Below are positions 34,440 through 45,723 of a stretch of DNA of 64,000 bases, in pieces (position 1 is the stretch's first letter; every line of letters starts with the position of its first letter). Source of the DNA: Datura wrightii (Eukaryota > Streptophyta > Magnoliopsida > Solanales > Solanaceae); assembly GCA_035772735.1 (NCBI GenBank), contig JASDFA010000027.1:34950001-35014000 (forward strand), read 5' to 3'. The notes below the pieces were generated by a model, which was not told the DNA's origin, did no database searches, and was given only the letters and a program-made list of their open reading frames with translations. Made by a program: the position numbers and the translations under genes.

Positions 34440-35690
34440 CTTATTTATATACCGCCATACAGAATAGCACTAGCTAAGTTGAGGAAACTCAAGGAAAAGT
34501 TGCAGGAACTACTTAGAGAAGGGTTTATCAGGCCAAGTGTCTCTTCGTGGGGTGCCACGGTCTTGTTTGTAAAAAAGAAGGATGGTAGTATGTGGATGTG
34601 CCTTGATTACCGTTAGTTGAATAAGGTAACCATCTAGAATAAATACTCTCTTCCTTGAATAGATGACCTGTTTGATCAGTTATAGAGGCAAAAGTGTTCT
34701 CAAAGATTAATGTGAGATTGGTCTATCATCAACTGAAGATTCATGTTGAGGAAATTCTGAAGATAACTTTTGGGACCAGGTATGGACATTATGAGTTCCT
34801 AGTCATATCCTTCGGACTCATTGATGCTCTAGCAACATTCATGAGCTCAATGAATGGTATTTTTAAACCCTATCTAGATTTGTTTATAATCGTGTTCATT
34901 GATGATATTTGGTATACTCTAAGACTAAATAGGAACATGAGAATCATCTGAGGATTATGTTGGGTCTGCTGAAGGAGAAACGGTTGTATGCCAAGTTCAC
35001 CAAATGTGAATTTTGGATGGATTCAGTATCTTCTCTGGGACATAGTCTCCAAGGAGGGGATTAAGGTGGATCCACATAAGGTGGAGGTGGTTCAAAACTG
35101 GGTTAGGCCTACTATAGTACAGAGATTCATAGTCTCCCGAGGTTGTCTAGTTATTACCATCGGTTTGTGAAGGGATTTGCATCCATTGCCTTGGTGTTGA
35201 CAAGTTTGACGTAGAAGGATGTGCCTTCCCAATGGTTCGAGGAGTGTGAAGAGTGTTTTTATAAGCTCAGAGTGTTGTTAACCACGGCACCGATCCTAGC
35301 ACTACCGATAGAAGGTAAAGAGTTTGTAGTTTATTGTGATGCCTCACGGTCTGGGTTGGGTGTTGCGTTAATGCAGGAAGAATGGATCATTTATTATTCC
35401 TTGAGACAGTTGAAAGTGCACGAGATGAATTAACCCACACATGATCTGGAGTTGGCAGCAGTGGTATTCGTCTTGAAAATTTGGAGGCATTACTTATACG
35501 GGGCCCATTTTGAGGTGTTCACAGACCATAGCAGCCTGCAGTATGTGTTCTCCTAGAAAGACCTTAATATAAGGTAGCAGAGATGGATGGAACTAATTAA
35601 GGGCTATAACGTCACAATCCTATATCACCCAGGAAAGGACAATGTGGTGGCAGATGCCTTGAGCCAGAAAGCAGTGAATATAGGTAGTCT
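34440..35690 (+). pseudogene. Element D reverse transcriptase and RNase H
   Basis: RT begins with IPPYRIALAKLRKLKEKL and WGATVLFVKKKDGS in one frame. It then shifts at about 34690 (FSKINVRLVYHQLK, RYGHYEFLVISFGLIDA, VFIDDIWYTL) and again near 34925. The IDD active-site residues are present. RNase H starts in EFVVYCDASRSGLGVALMQE (35310-35370) and ends ILYHPGKDNVVADALSQK (35620-35670). There are at least four frame changes and several stops. Confidence 0.85.
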
Positions 35691-35919
35691 TGCTGGTTTG
35701 GAAGCTACTTGGCGGCCAATTTTCCGAGAAGTCCAGAAACTGGCAAACAACTGGATGATACTTTCATTGACAGAAACATGTGGGATACTAGCCAGTGTGG
35801 AGGTTAAGTCATCACTGTTAGAAGAGGTAAAAGCCAAGTAGTTTGAGGATGCAAAACTAAGTAAGATTCGGGACAAGGTCTTATGAGGAAAAGCTAAGGA
35901 AGCAACATTAGATAATGAA

Positions 35920-37205
35920 GGGGTCCTAAGAATAAGGGGACGTGTATATGTTTCCCCAAGTTACAGAGATGATCAAAACCATCATGTCGGAAGCTCACAA
36001 CTCGAGGTACTCTATCCACCTTGGGGTTACTAAAATGTATCATGACCTAATACGATATTAATGGTGGGACAGAATGAAGAGGGACATTGTTGATCATATC
36101 ACCCAGTGTCTAAACTGTCAGCAGGTGAAGTATGAGCATTAGAAGCCTGGGGGAATACTTCAGAGAATGCCCATCCCAAAGTGGAAGTGGGAGCGATAGC
36201 GATGGTCTTTGTAGTTAGTCTGCTGAAAACGTTGGGGAATGTTGACTCCATTTGGTCCATTGTTTACAGACTGGCTAAGTTTTCCCACTTCTTACCGGTG
36301 CAAGTAACTTACATTGCTGAGAGAATGCTAAGCTATATATGAAAGAGTTGATTCGGTTGCATGGGGTGCCAGTTTCGATCATAGTTCACCTCCCATTTCT
36401 GGAGGGCATTGTAGGTAGAGCTAGGTACCATGTTGGACTTGAGCACAACCTTCCATCCACAGAAATACGGGCAGTCGAAAATGACAATTCAGGTGCTAAA
36501 GGACATGCTCCAGGCCTGCGTGATTGATTTTGGTGACCATTGGGATAAATTTTTACCTTTGGTGGAGTTTTCTTAAAATAACAACTATCATTCGAGTATA
36601 GGCATGGCACCATTTGAAGCTCTGTATGGGAGGAAATACAGGTCTCCAATTGGATGGTTCAATGCATTTGAGGTGAGGGCTTGGGGTACTGACTTGCTTA
36701 AGGATTTCTTCAAGAAAGTTCGGGTGATTCAAGAATGACTAGTAGCTGCTCAAAGTAGGTAGAAGCAATATGCAGACAAACAGGTAAGAGACATGGAGTT
36801 CATGGTGGGAGAGAAAGAGTTATTCAAGGTATCCCCCATGATGGGGGTGATGCGATTTGGAAAGCAGGGCAAGCTTAGCCCGAAATACATTGGGCCATTT
36901 TAGATCCTTGGGCATGTAGGGGAAGTAACTTATGAATTAGCATTTCCACTAAGACTGTCAGGGATACATCCAACCTTTCATGTCTCCATGTTGAAGAAAT
37001 ACCATGGGGATGGTTCATACATAATCAAATGGGATTCGGTGTTGCTGGATGAGAACTTTTCTTATGAGGAAGAGCCCGTGGCTATAGTAGCTAGATAGGT
37101 TCACAAGTTGAGATCAAAGGAGATTGCAATGGTAAAGGTCCAATAGAAGAATCGCCCAATAGAGGAAGCTAGTTGAGAGACCGAGGTCGACATACGAAAT
37201 AAATA
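35920..37205 (+). pseudogene. Element D integrase and chromodomain
   Basis: The integrase zinc region is barely readable (36000-36130; the TGTCTAAACTGTCAG Cys pair gives CLNCQ). Core motifs near 36240-36300 (SIWSIVYRLAKFSHF) and 36600 (MAPFEALYGRKYRSPIG) are visible. The C-terminal part reads MRFGKQGKLSPKYIGPF, then a stop, then ending in a chromodomain-like stretch (YEEEPVAIVAR, KLRSKEIAMVKV). Stops and frameshifts occur throughout. No polypurine tract or matching 3' LTR follows; LTR piece F starts at 37299. Confidence 0.75.
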
Positions 37206-37298
37206 ACCACAACTATTTATAGAAATCTGGTATGTCCTCTTTCTTTCTTTTGTAGGCCGTGCTGGGATGAACAATCTTTTAATTAATATCTAATATAA

Positions 37299-38350
37299 TG
37301 TAACACCCTGAAAGTTTTTAGAACAGACCCCAGACTTAAAAAAATAATTCAGAAGGAAAGTGGAAATTTCACCTCAGAACAAGTCATGGTATGACTCGTT
37401 AGGTGACCCAAAGAGTCGTGGTCAGACTCATGGAAAGTAGTCAAGAGGTGCAAGTGTGGTTCAGTGACAACAGACAACCCGATGACTCATTAGGCAGGCA
37501 ATGACTCGTTATATCAGGCGTTAGATGAATTTCGGAATTCAAAGGGGGTCCTAGGAAGTGGTGACAATGAGAGGACGGGATGAGTCATCATATCAAGTAA
37601 CGACTCATCGTGTCAGCCGTGGGATGAAGAGCAGGATTTTTGGGATTCTGTGATAAAGAAAGGAGTCACGAGTTGTTAAGTCACCTAACGACTCATGAAG
37701 TCAGTCATCGACAGTTAGAGGAATTTTTGAGAATAATTCTATAGCACTCCACAACTTGGCACCATGAGTCATTGTCAGCCCCACGACTCGTGGAGTGACT
37801 CCTATGGACTGGCAGATGGATTTTTTCTGTGAATTTCAAAGGGTGATTTCATAAAATCCTATGTTTCTAACTCCTAAACTATGTCGTTTTGAGTACCATA
37901 TGGGACGTTTTTAAGTGTTTCTCCTAGACTAAACCCTCATTCCATCAAAAGACACTCTCAACCTCTTCTTCCTCCCCTCTCTAAAAAAACTTAAGGATCA
38001 CCTAGGGCTTCTTCAAGGGCTTCAAGGTTGAAGTTCAAGTGAGGGACTCCTTCTAATCAGGCATGTGAGTTTTAAACTAGGACTTCCTTTCATCCTTTTT
38101 CCCCAAAGTTTTATACTAAAAATTCAAATCCCTTGATTCTAGAAAAGCATGCTTTAGGGTTTCAATTTATGCATGAATTCTCATATGTTCTCCCCGAATT
38201 CTAAGGCCCATCATGGTTAATAGTTGTGTATGCTTATGAAGTTACTTACACCCTCTCAAATTATGTACATGATATGTGAAAAGCATGATTTCAGAATTTC
38301 CACCATGATTTGCATAAATTTCGAAATGGGGTTCATTATACAGTCACATG
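37299..38350 (+). repeat. LTR piece F, left part
   Basis: It begins TGTAACACCC, like the starts of the H LTR (TGTAATACCC) and the G LTR (TGTTATACTC), and has the same layout: word cluster with ATGACTCGTTAGG/GAGTCGTGG at 37370-37800, then an AT-rich part. It interrupts the D 3' region and is itself interrupted by E at 38351. It is not the 3' LTR of D, because the D LTR start is different. Confidence 0.7.
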
Positions 38351-40471
38351 TGTTACACCCCGTAATTTTCTAGCATTTAGTCGGCCTATTTGCATGTTGG
38401 TTGAGAGATTTAGAGTGACATACGTACGAGGAAAGGGCCCGCGGAAAGGCCGAATGAGTGACATGTCGGGATTTCGTGAGAGGAGGCCGAACCAAGCTGC
38501 CCAGAGGGGCAAAGTGGCACGGAGCTGCTCCTCCACATTAGCCAACGTGGCACGGAGCAGAATTAGTGTGTTGGGAAACATGCCACGTTGCCTTATCTGC
38601 AGCCTCAAGTATATAAGGGTCTCACACTTAGAAATGAGATCATAATTCATATATCTTCGACCAGCAGAGAATAGGGACGCAGGAAAACATTTAATTTTCA
38701 TCCGATTACGCTGCTAAATGCATTCCAAATCCAAATTAACTTCGGGTATCGAAGTATAAGGCTGCAGGGAGCATTTCTACAGAGTTAGTTTCGTGAAATT
38801 CGCTCGGCAAATCGTCGTCCCGTCAAGCCAAAGTTGTTGAAATTGCTCCAAACTAGTGTCAATAAGATCCCAGGCTTAAAGTAAGCATTTCTCCCTTCTA
38901 GAATTTCGAGAAATAACGAGGTTTCAACCATGTCCCGTAAAGTTAGAATATAGTTAATATTTATATATAAAGTTTTCCTTTTTGCCGAACTTAGTGTTGA
39001 AACTAGTCCTATCTTTCCTAACACGATTTAAGTTGGGAAGAGCTATTGAATACTAATTGGAACCTATCAGTTATTCAGAAATCGGCAACCGAGGAATGTT
39101 AAGGCATTTTCTTTCGGCAAGTTAGTTTCTTAAGCATAGTAGTCCAGTATGAATTCCAGTAAAGCATGTCAGGAGTATGTTATCATGTCTAGTTGTTGTT
39201 GTTGTCAGTAGAGGCTCGTTATTTGTATTGATTTGGGCTAGATTATACCTGTATAGCTTCCATGAACACCCTAGGGTTAAATGTTGTGTCGCCGCCCGCC
39301 AGGGGCGAGGATACGTTACTCTACGAAGTGGCATGCCGTCCATAAGGGACGAAAATGGGGTTCCAGATCCTCATATTTCCATGGTTAGCCTTATACACAC
39401 CCCCGCTGAGCACTTACGCCCGGGGTGTAGATATTAGGAGTCCTCCGGACTCAGACACATCTACAGTCAGGGGCCGAGCGAGCCCAGTTGTAGACCTAAG
39501 GGATCGGCATGACGCTTATAGCTGGTAGTTGACTCAATATGACTTGGATAGGGGTATATAGATTGAGATGTACTCACTTGGGCTAGTGGGGGCCCAGATG
39601 TGTTTTTCTGTGCTGGTTGTACCTTACGGCTTATGGGGGCCAAGTAAGGTTAATGTTTGCTTTAGTTACTGCTAGTTAGACAATAAGACACCTCGTTTGA
39701 CAGGTATGACCCCTACCTTCCTTATTACAGTTATGTTTACTCCTGATTTCAATACCTCAGTCATCTTTAGTCCGTTTTCTTTACTTCATCACTGTTAGTG
39801 CTATTTCTTACATTCAGTTATTCAAAGTTACTACTTTAAATACTTAGTACCTGTGGTACTGACGCCCTCTTCTAGGACGCTGCATTACTAGCCTGTAGGT
39901 ACACATAGAAGAGGAGCAGGTCCCTCGTAGTTCTAGTCAGCCGTACAGAGCCATCAGCTCCTTTCTTCCGGAGCTTGAGTGATAGAGGTTTATACAGTAT
40001 GGGTAGGTCGGGGCCCTGTCCTGACCATCTTATTACTCCTAAAGGCTTGCAGATTGCATTACTTCCCTGTGGTTAGATGATATCGGTCGTGTGGGGCCCA
40101 TATGTGTTTTAGACTATGTGTGTTGGTCGTTTGGGGCCCTATTTAGCTGTTGATTGGTGGCCTTGTCGGTCATAGCTCAGTTTGGCATCGGCCTTTACTT
40201 TCCAGTTATAACTAGATATCATGGTGGCTTTGTCGGCCTGCATAGGACTCCCTATAATTGTTTGTCTCTGGTTAGCTGTTTATTTTCACAGGTGGCTATA
40301 GGCCTTGTCGGCCGGGGGTTGTATTTACAGACGCTATATAGCTTGTTTTTTTCTTGATTCTAGAGTTAGAGTCAGCCCTGCACCAGAAGTGCTTAGGCTC
40401 AGTCAACTAAGCAGTTCAGGTCCTAGTAGGGCACCAGTTGCCAGTCATGCCTCCCAAGGTGGGGCGTGACA
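38351..40471 (+). repeat. E 5' LTR
   Basis: 2,121 bp, TGTTACACCC...GGGCGTGACA. It contains two GTGGCACGGAG words (about 38514 and 38550), a TATA box at 38610-38617 and, further in, a GC-rich structured cassette (39290-39480). It pairs with 45724-47837. Confidence 0.95.
38610..38617 (+). promoter_or_regulatory. E LTR TATA box
   Basis: TATATAAG about 55 bp downstream of the GTGGCACGGAG words. The 3' LTR has the same site near 45985. Likely U3 promoter. Confidence 0.6.
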
Positions 40472-40475
40472 AACT

Positions 40476-40487
40476 TGGTATCCGAGC
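40476..40487 (+). other. E primer binding site (initiator tRNA-Met)
   Basis: TGGTATCCGAGC, one mismatch to the standard tRNA-Met PBS, 4 bp after the LTR end. Confidence 0.9.
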
Positions 40488-40683
40488 AGGTCGTATCCTA
40501 GGGAGTCTGCAAGCCGTGCTAAGTAGAGTCTTGTCTATGGATGTGTTGTGCACCACATACTATAGGCAGGAGGCTGCAAGGCATGATAGGATGGTTACTC
40601 TTTCATCTTATTCAGTCGTGCTATAGAGTGGTACAGTATAGGGTTGAGTCCCTAAGCTCATTATACTCTTTTTCTTATTGAGA

Positions 40684-41880
40684 AATGTCGTCACCCTACG
40701 ACAGGCAGGAGGCCTGATGTAGCAGCAGGAGAAGGCACCAGCAGGGTGCCCCAGCCTCAGTCAGAATCGGCCCGATCTGAGGACGATACAGAGGTATCAT
40801 CTGGTCCTCCCCAGCAGTCTTTACCATGTCAGAAGGCGCTTGGGACGGCCGGTGTGACGGCACCGCCTCCGGTAGTTTCTATACCTGTACCATCCGACCA
40901 AGAGGTCAAGAGCATGGTGGTTATGCTAGCCCAAATGATGGCTGCTCAGCGCCAGCCAGTGCCACCTACAGTTGCAGAATCCGTAAGAGGGCCTGGTAGC
41001 TCGAGGGTCCGAGAGTTCCTAGAACTAAGTCCCCAGCAATTCATAGGGACAGATCAGACTGAGGACCCTCAGATCTTCTTATACCAGATGTAGAGGATTT
41101 TCAGGGTGATACATGCTACACCCATAGAGTTGGTTGAGTTGGCAGTATTCCAGCAACGAGACATCGCTGTACTATGGTATGAGAGTTGGGAGAGGTCCCA
41201 AGGGAGAGATGTTTCCCCTCCGACCTGGACCAGCTTCTCAGAGGCTTTCTTGGATCATTACCTACCGCGGGAGATTCGACAGGCCCGGGTTGATCAGTTC
41301 GTACACTTGGAATAGGGGTTGATGAGTGTTAGGGAATATGCCATGCGGTTTGATTCCTTGGCTCGATATGCGCCAGCCTTTGTGGACACAATGCCGGCCA
41401 GGGTACACCGCTTTATTATGGGGTTGAACCCAAAATATGTTGAGACCTGCATCATAGCCACACTGCGAGAGGATATGGTATCGCCCGTGTGCAGGCTTTT
41501 GCTCAGAATATTGAGGGTATCAGACAGCGGCAACAGGAGATTAGAAGGACAAGTCAGGAGCAGCCGCGCAGGGATAGACTGGGTGAATTACAGGAGGAGT
41601 CCCGAGGAGGACCTAGGCCATGGTTATTAGATAAGCCGCCTAGACCCTCACCTCCACTGCAGGTGCAAAGGAGCAGGTCTAGTCGCCGAGGGTAGTCAAA
41701 ACCCGGTGAAGATTCGCAAGCAGTAGGTTCACAACAGCAGAGGAGAGTGGAGTAGAGTGGGTTTACAATACCACTTTGCCCTATTTGCAGTCGACCCCAC
41801 ACTGGAGCATGCAGGTATGGTTCCACAGCATGCTACATTTGTGGAAAGTAGGGTCACCAGATGAGGAATTGTCCAGTTAG
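40684..41880 (+). pseudogene. E gag
   Basis: A continuous frame from 40746 has a Pro/Gln-rich start, PQQFIGTDQTEDPQIFLYQM, a TAG (41091-41093), then TPIELVELAVFQ, SWERSQGRDVSPPTWTSF and FLDHYLPREIRQARVDQF, another TAG (41313-41315), and MSVREYAMRFDSLARYAP. Near 41480 it shifts to another frame (NIEGIRQRQQEIRRTSQEQP), which runs into a zinc knuckle at about 41837-41878 (CYICGK-stop-GHQMRNC), whose spacing is otherwise CX2CX4HX4C. The pattern is that of a chromovirus gag. The expected start ATG at 40682 is one base out of frame. Confidence 0.85.
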
Positions 41881-42063
41881 AGGTCAGGGTGACCGGGATC
41901 GACAAGATAGGTGCTCGGGAGGATCACAAGCTCTAGCATCCTCGGCAGGACGTAGGCCCTCAGTTTCAGCCGGCAGAGGCCGAGGAAGATTAGGGGCTTC
42001 CAGTTCAGGTGTCGGCCCAGACCGTACTTATGCACTACCGGGGCGGCAGGAGTCAAAGTCATC

Positions 42064-42500
42064 ACCAGATGTTGTGACAGGTATGCTGAACATTTGCTCC
42101 CATCCTACCTATGTGTTGATAGATCCAGGATCCACCTTGTCCTATGTTACACCGTTAGTGGCTCGGAAGTTTAGTATTATGTCAAAATTGCTTCAGCGAC
42201 CGTTCTCAGTGTCTACACCCGTTGGTGACTCTATTATAGTCTGAAGGGTCTACGGGGGTGTATAGTAGAGGTTGTTAGTCATCAGACTATGGTAGACTTG
42301 ATAGAACTAGAAATGGTTGATTTTGATGCTATTATGGGTATGGATTGGCTAGCTCCATTTTATGCCAATGTCAAATGTCGGACCAAGATTGTCCAATTCC
42401 ACTTTCCAGGGAGGCAGTACGGGAGTGTAAAGGTAGTACAGTCACGCCAAAAGGTAGGTTTATTTCCTATCTTCAAGCGAGAAAATTGATAGAAAAAGGG
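42064..42500 (+). pseudogene. E protease
   Basis: Motif VLIDPGSTLSYVTP (42115-42160), where the D-S-G catalytic triplet reads DPG, then LLQRPFSVSTPVGDS and a stop at 42241. A frameshift follows, and the second half reads LIELEMVDFDAIMGMDWLAP (42298-42360). The replacement of Ser by Pro next to the catalytic Asp and the frameshift both argue against function. Confidence 0.82.
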
Positions 42501-43925
42501 TGCAATTATCATATTGTCAGATTCCAGGATTTTCGGGCAGAGCCTCCGACCCTTCAGTCTATTCCAGTGGTTAATGAATTTCCCAACATTTTTTCAAATG
42601 AGCTTCCTAGTATTCCCCCAGAAAGGGAAATTGATTTTGCAGTTGATCTATTACCAAGCACTCAGCCTATATCTATTCCTCCATATCGTATGGCTCCTGC
42701 TGAACTCACAGAACTAAAGGAACAATTGAAAGATTTGGTAGACAAGGGCTTTATCAGGCCGAGTACCTCACCATGGGGTGTGCCAGTTCTGTTCGTAAGG
42801 AAGAAGGACGGCTCCCTCTGTATGTGTGTAGATTATTGGTAGCTGAATAAAGTCACAATAAAAAATAAGTACTCGTTTCCCAAAATAGACGATTTGTTTG
42901 ATCAGCTACGGGGAGCTAGGTATTTTTCAAAGATTGACTTAAGGTCAAGATATCATTAAGTCTGGGTTCGTGAAAGAGATATTCCAAAGACTGCCTTCAG
43001 GACCAGATATGGCCACTTTGAATTTCTAATCATGTCCTTCGGACAGACAAACGCCCCAGCAGTGTTCATGGACCTCAAGAATAACATTTTCAGACCATAC
43101 CTGGACTTCTTCGTGATAGTATTTATAGGTGATATTTTGGATTATTCCCGTTCAGAGGCAGATCACCGGGATCATCTATGGACAGTGCTCCAAATTCTCA
43201 GAGATCGCCAGCTATATGCAAAATTTCCTAAATGTGAATTTTGGCTGAATTCAGTAGCCTTCTTGGGCCATATCTTTTCAGATGTTGGTACACAGGTAGA
43301 TACGTAGAAGATAGAGGCAGTGAAAACATGGTCTAGACCTACCACTCCAACCGAGGTACGTAGTTTCCTAGGGTTAGCCGGGTATTATAGAAGGTTCGTG
43401 GAAGGATTTTCCACTTTAGCAACACCTTTAACCAAACTGACGCAGAAGGCAGCAAAATTCCATTGGACTGAGGCATGTGAGCAGAGCTTTCAGGAACTGA
43501 AAGACAGATTAACATCGGCACCGGTGCTAGCGTTGTTAGAAGGAACATAGGGTTATGCAGTATATTGTGACGCTTCGGGTGTTGGGTTAGGATGTGTTTC
43601 GATGCAGCATGGTAAGGTGATTGCCTATGCCTCCAGGCAGCTGAGGAAGCATGAGAAGAACTACCCCACAATGACCTGGAGTTAGCCGCGGTGATTCATG
43701 CCTTGAAATATTGAGACACTACCTGTATGGCGTCCCCGTAGATATTTTAACTAATCACAAAAGCCTGCAGTATATTTTCATCCAAAAAGAGTTGAATCTG
43801 CGACAACATTGCTGGTTGGAGCTGTTAAAGGTTTATGATGTGAATATTTTATATCACCTAGGAAGGGCCAATGTTGTAGTAGATGCCCTTAGCCGAAAAT
43901 CGATGGGAAGCCTGGCATATTTATA
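42501..43925 (+). pseudogene. E reverse transcriptase and RNase H with mutated active site
   Basis: One frame runs from 42345 to about 43660: FPNIFSNELPSIPPEREI, PYRMAPAELTELKEQLKD, VPVLFVRKKDGSLCMCVDY, RTRYGHFEFLIMSFGQTNA. The catalytic box is VFIGDILDYSRS at about 43116-43151 (FIGD, 43122-43133), with Gly where the first Asp of the YIDD-type pair should be. Connection FLGLAGYYRRFVEGFSTLA and RNase H YAVYCDASGVGLGCVSMQ follow. In-frame stops lie at 42840, 42957, 43305 and 43548. A frameshift near 43668 precedes the end (ILYHLGRANVVVDALSRK). The changed Asp would abolish polymerase activity in this family. Confidence 0.9.
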
Positions 43926-43959
43926 GCCCGAGCGGCAGAAATTGGCCTGAGAATTGCAC

Positions 43960-44930
43960 CAGCTAGCGAATTTAGCCATTCGTATAGTGGAATCAGGAGA
44001 ATAGAGTGGTAATCTAGAATACCACAGTGTCATCATTGGTTGTGGAAGTGAAAGAACGGCAGTCTGAAGATCCTAGGTTGGTTCAGCTCAGAAATAGGGT
44101 CCAGCGAGGGGAAGTGACCGATTTCCAGGTGATTGAGAACGGAGTTTTGAGATATAGGGATCCCCTCTGCATTCCAAACGTGGCAGGGCTTCACCAGCAA
44201 ATTGTGGGCAAGGTACACTATGCCCGTTACTCTCTCCATCCAGGTTCAACAAAGATGTACCATGATGTAAAAGAGATTTACTGGTGGCTGGGAATGAAAA
44301 AGGGGATAGCAGAATTCATAGCTCAATGTCCCAATTGCCAACAGGTGAAAGATGAACATCAGAAACCAGGCAGACTGACACAGGATATAGCCGTGCCTTT
44401 ATGGAAATGGGAGGCAGTTAATATGGATTTCTTGGTAAGATTACCTCGTACCAGGCGTAAATATGATTCTATCTGGGTAATTGTTGATAGGTTGACAAAA
44501 TCAGCTCACTTTCTGCCAGTAAGGGCTACCTTTTTAGCCGAAGATTTTGCTGAGTTGTGTATTAGAGAAATACTCTGATTGCATGGTGTTCCACTATCAA
44601 TTATCTCATACAGAAAGGGTGCAGTTTATAGCTAAGTTTGGGCAATCATTCCATAGGGTCCTGGGGATGCAGGTTAACCTGAGCATAGCCTTCCACCCTC
44701 AGACAGATGGGTAGGCAGAACGTACAATCCAAACGCTCGAGGATATGTTACGGGCATGTGTGCTAGATTTTGGAGGCAGTTGGGATGAACATCTACCACT
44801 TATTGGATTTGCCTATAATAACAGTTATCATTCAACAATTCAGATGGCACCTTATAAAGCGTTATATGGGCGGAGTGCAGATCGCCAACTGGTAGCATTG
44901 ATTGGGCCAGATATTATTCCTCAGTAAAAA
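43960..44930 (+). pseudogene. E integrase core
   Basis: The open piece 44027-44578 (183 codons) has the HHCC zinc domain, HYARYSLHPGSTKMYHDVKE to QCPNCQQVK, and the first catalytic Asp in VNMDFLVRLP, then IWVIVDRLTKSAHFLPVRA. After a TGA the second Asp region reads ISYRKGA, so the Asp is lost (family form is SDRG-like). The Glu region follows in another frame (44700-44760), then LDFGGSWDEHLPLIGFAYNN and MAPYKALYGRSADRQ. Not functional. Confidence 0.87.
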
Positions 44931-45009
44931 GAGAAAGTAAAGCTTATCAGGGAATGTCTGCTAACAGCTTAGAGCCGCCAGAAATATTATGTTGATGTGC
45001 GGTGAAGAA

Positions 45010-45440
45010 ACCTAGAATTTAATGTAGGTGACTGGGTATTCCTGAAGGTTTCACCGATGAAGGGAGTGATGAGATTTGGTAAGAAAGGCAAGCTCAGCTC
45101 GAGGTTTATTGGGCCTTATCAGATTCGCTGAAGGATAGGCTAGGTGGCTTATGAATTGGATTTACCCCCAATATGAGAATTCATTCACCCAGTTTTTCAT
45201 GTATCAATGCTGAGGAAGTGTATAGGAGATCCCTCCTGGATTGTCCCAGTCAAAGACGTCAAAATCATGGAGGAGTTAGCCTATGAAGAAGCTCCAGTAG
45301 CCATACTAGATCGGCAGATCCGCAGACTAAGAACTAAAGATGTTGTTTCTGTTAAAGTGTTATGGCGAAATAAGAACTGAGAGGAGATGACATGGGAAGC
45401 AGAAGATGATATGAAAACCAGATATCCTCAGTTATTTTAG
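45010..45440 (+). pseudogene. E integrase C-terminus and chromodomain
   Basis: VGDWVFLKVSPMKGVMRFGK and LSSRFIGPYQIR form the GPY/F-like module. After two stops come VFHVSMLRKCIGDPSW and the chromodomain-like end (YEEAPVAILDRQIRRLR, SVKVLWRNKN, stop, MTWEAEDDMKTRYPQLF). It closely resembles the B C-terminus. The final stop is at 45438-45440. Confidence 0.85.
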
Positions 45441-45710
45441 ACTTAGTCAGATTGTGCAGCCAGAGGTATGTTGTTGTTGTTGTTTCAAAAGTTGTGTTAT
45501 ATACATGTATATGTGGAGTAGTTGACTTCAGTCTATTGTGAAATGAATTCCATAGTCTTGTGTGGAGTACCTGTATTGGACTTTTCTGCGTTCAGGGTTT
45601 TTGGATAGTCCACATTACAGGGGAGACTCTGCCAAAATTTTTCCAGAATAAGTATTTGCAAGGTTAAGGTTCTTGCAAGTAGAAGTTAACATTCAAGGAC
45701 GAATGTTCTT

Positions 45711-45723
45711 AAAGGGGGGAGGA
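45711..45723 (+). other. E polypurine tract
   Basis: AAAGGGGGGAGGA directly before the 3' LTR, a textbook plus-strand primer. Confidence 0.93.

Noticed and set aside
37299..38350. LTR piece F as the 3' LTR of element D
   Set aside because: Its start (TGTAACACCC) and following sequence do not match the D 5' LTR start (TATAACGACCCG), and no polypurine tract precedes it.
38310..38701. ORFs of 111 and 121 codons on both strands
   Set aside because: They cross the F/E LTR junction and lie in LTR promoter sequence; chance ORFs in the GC-rich block.
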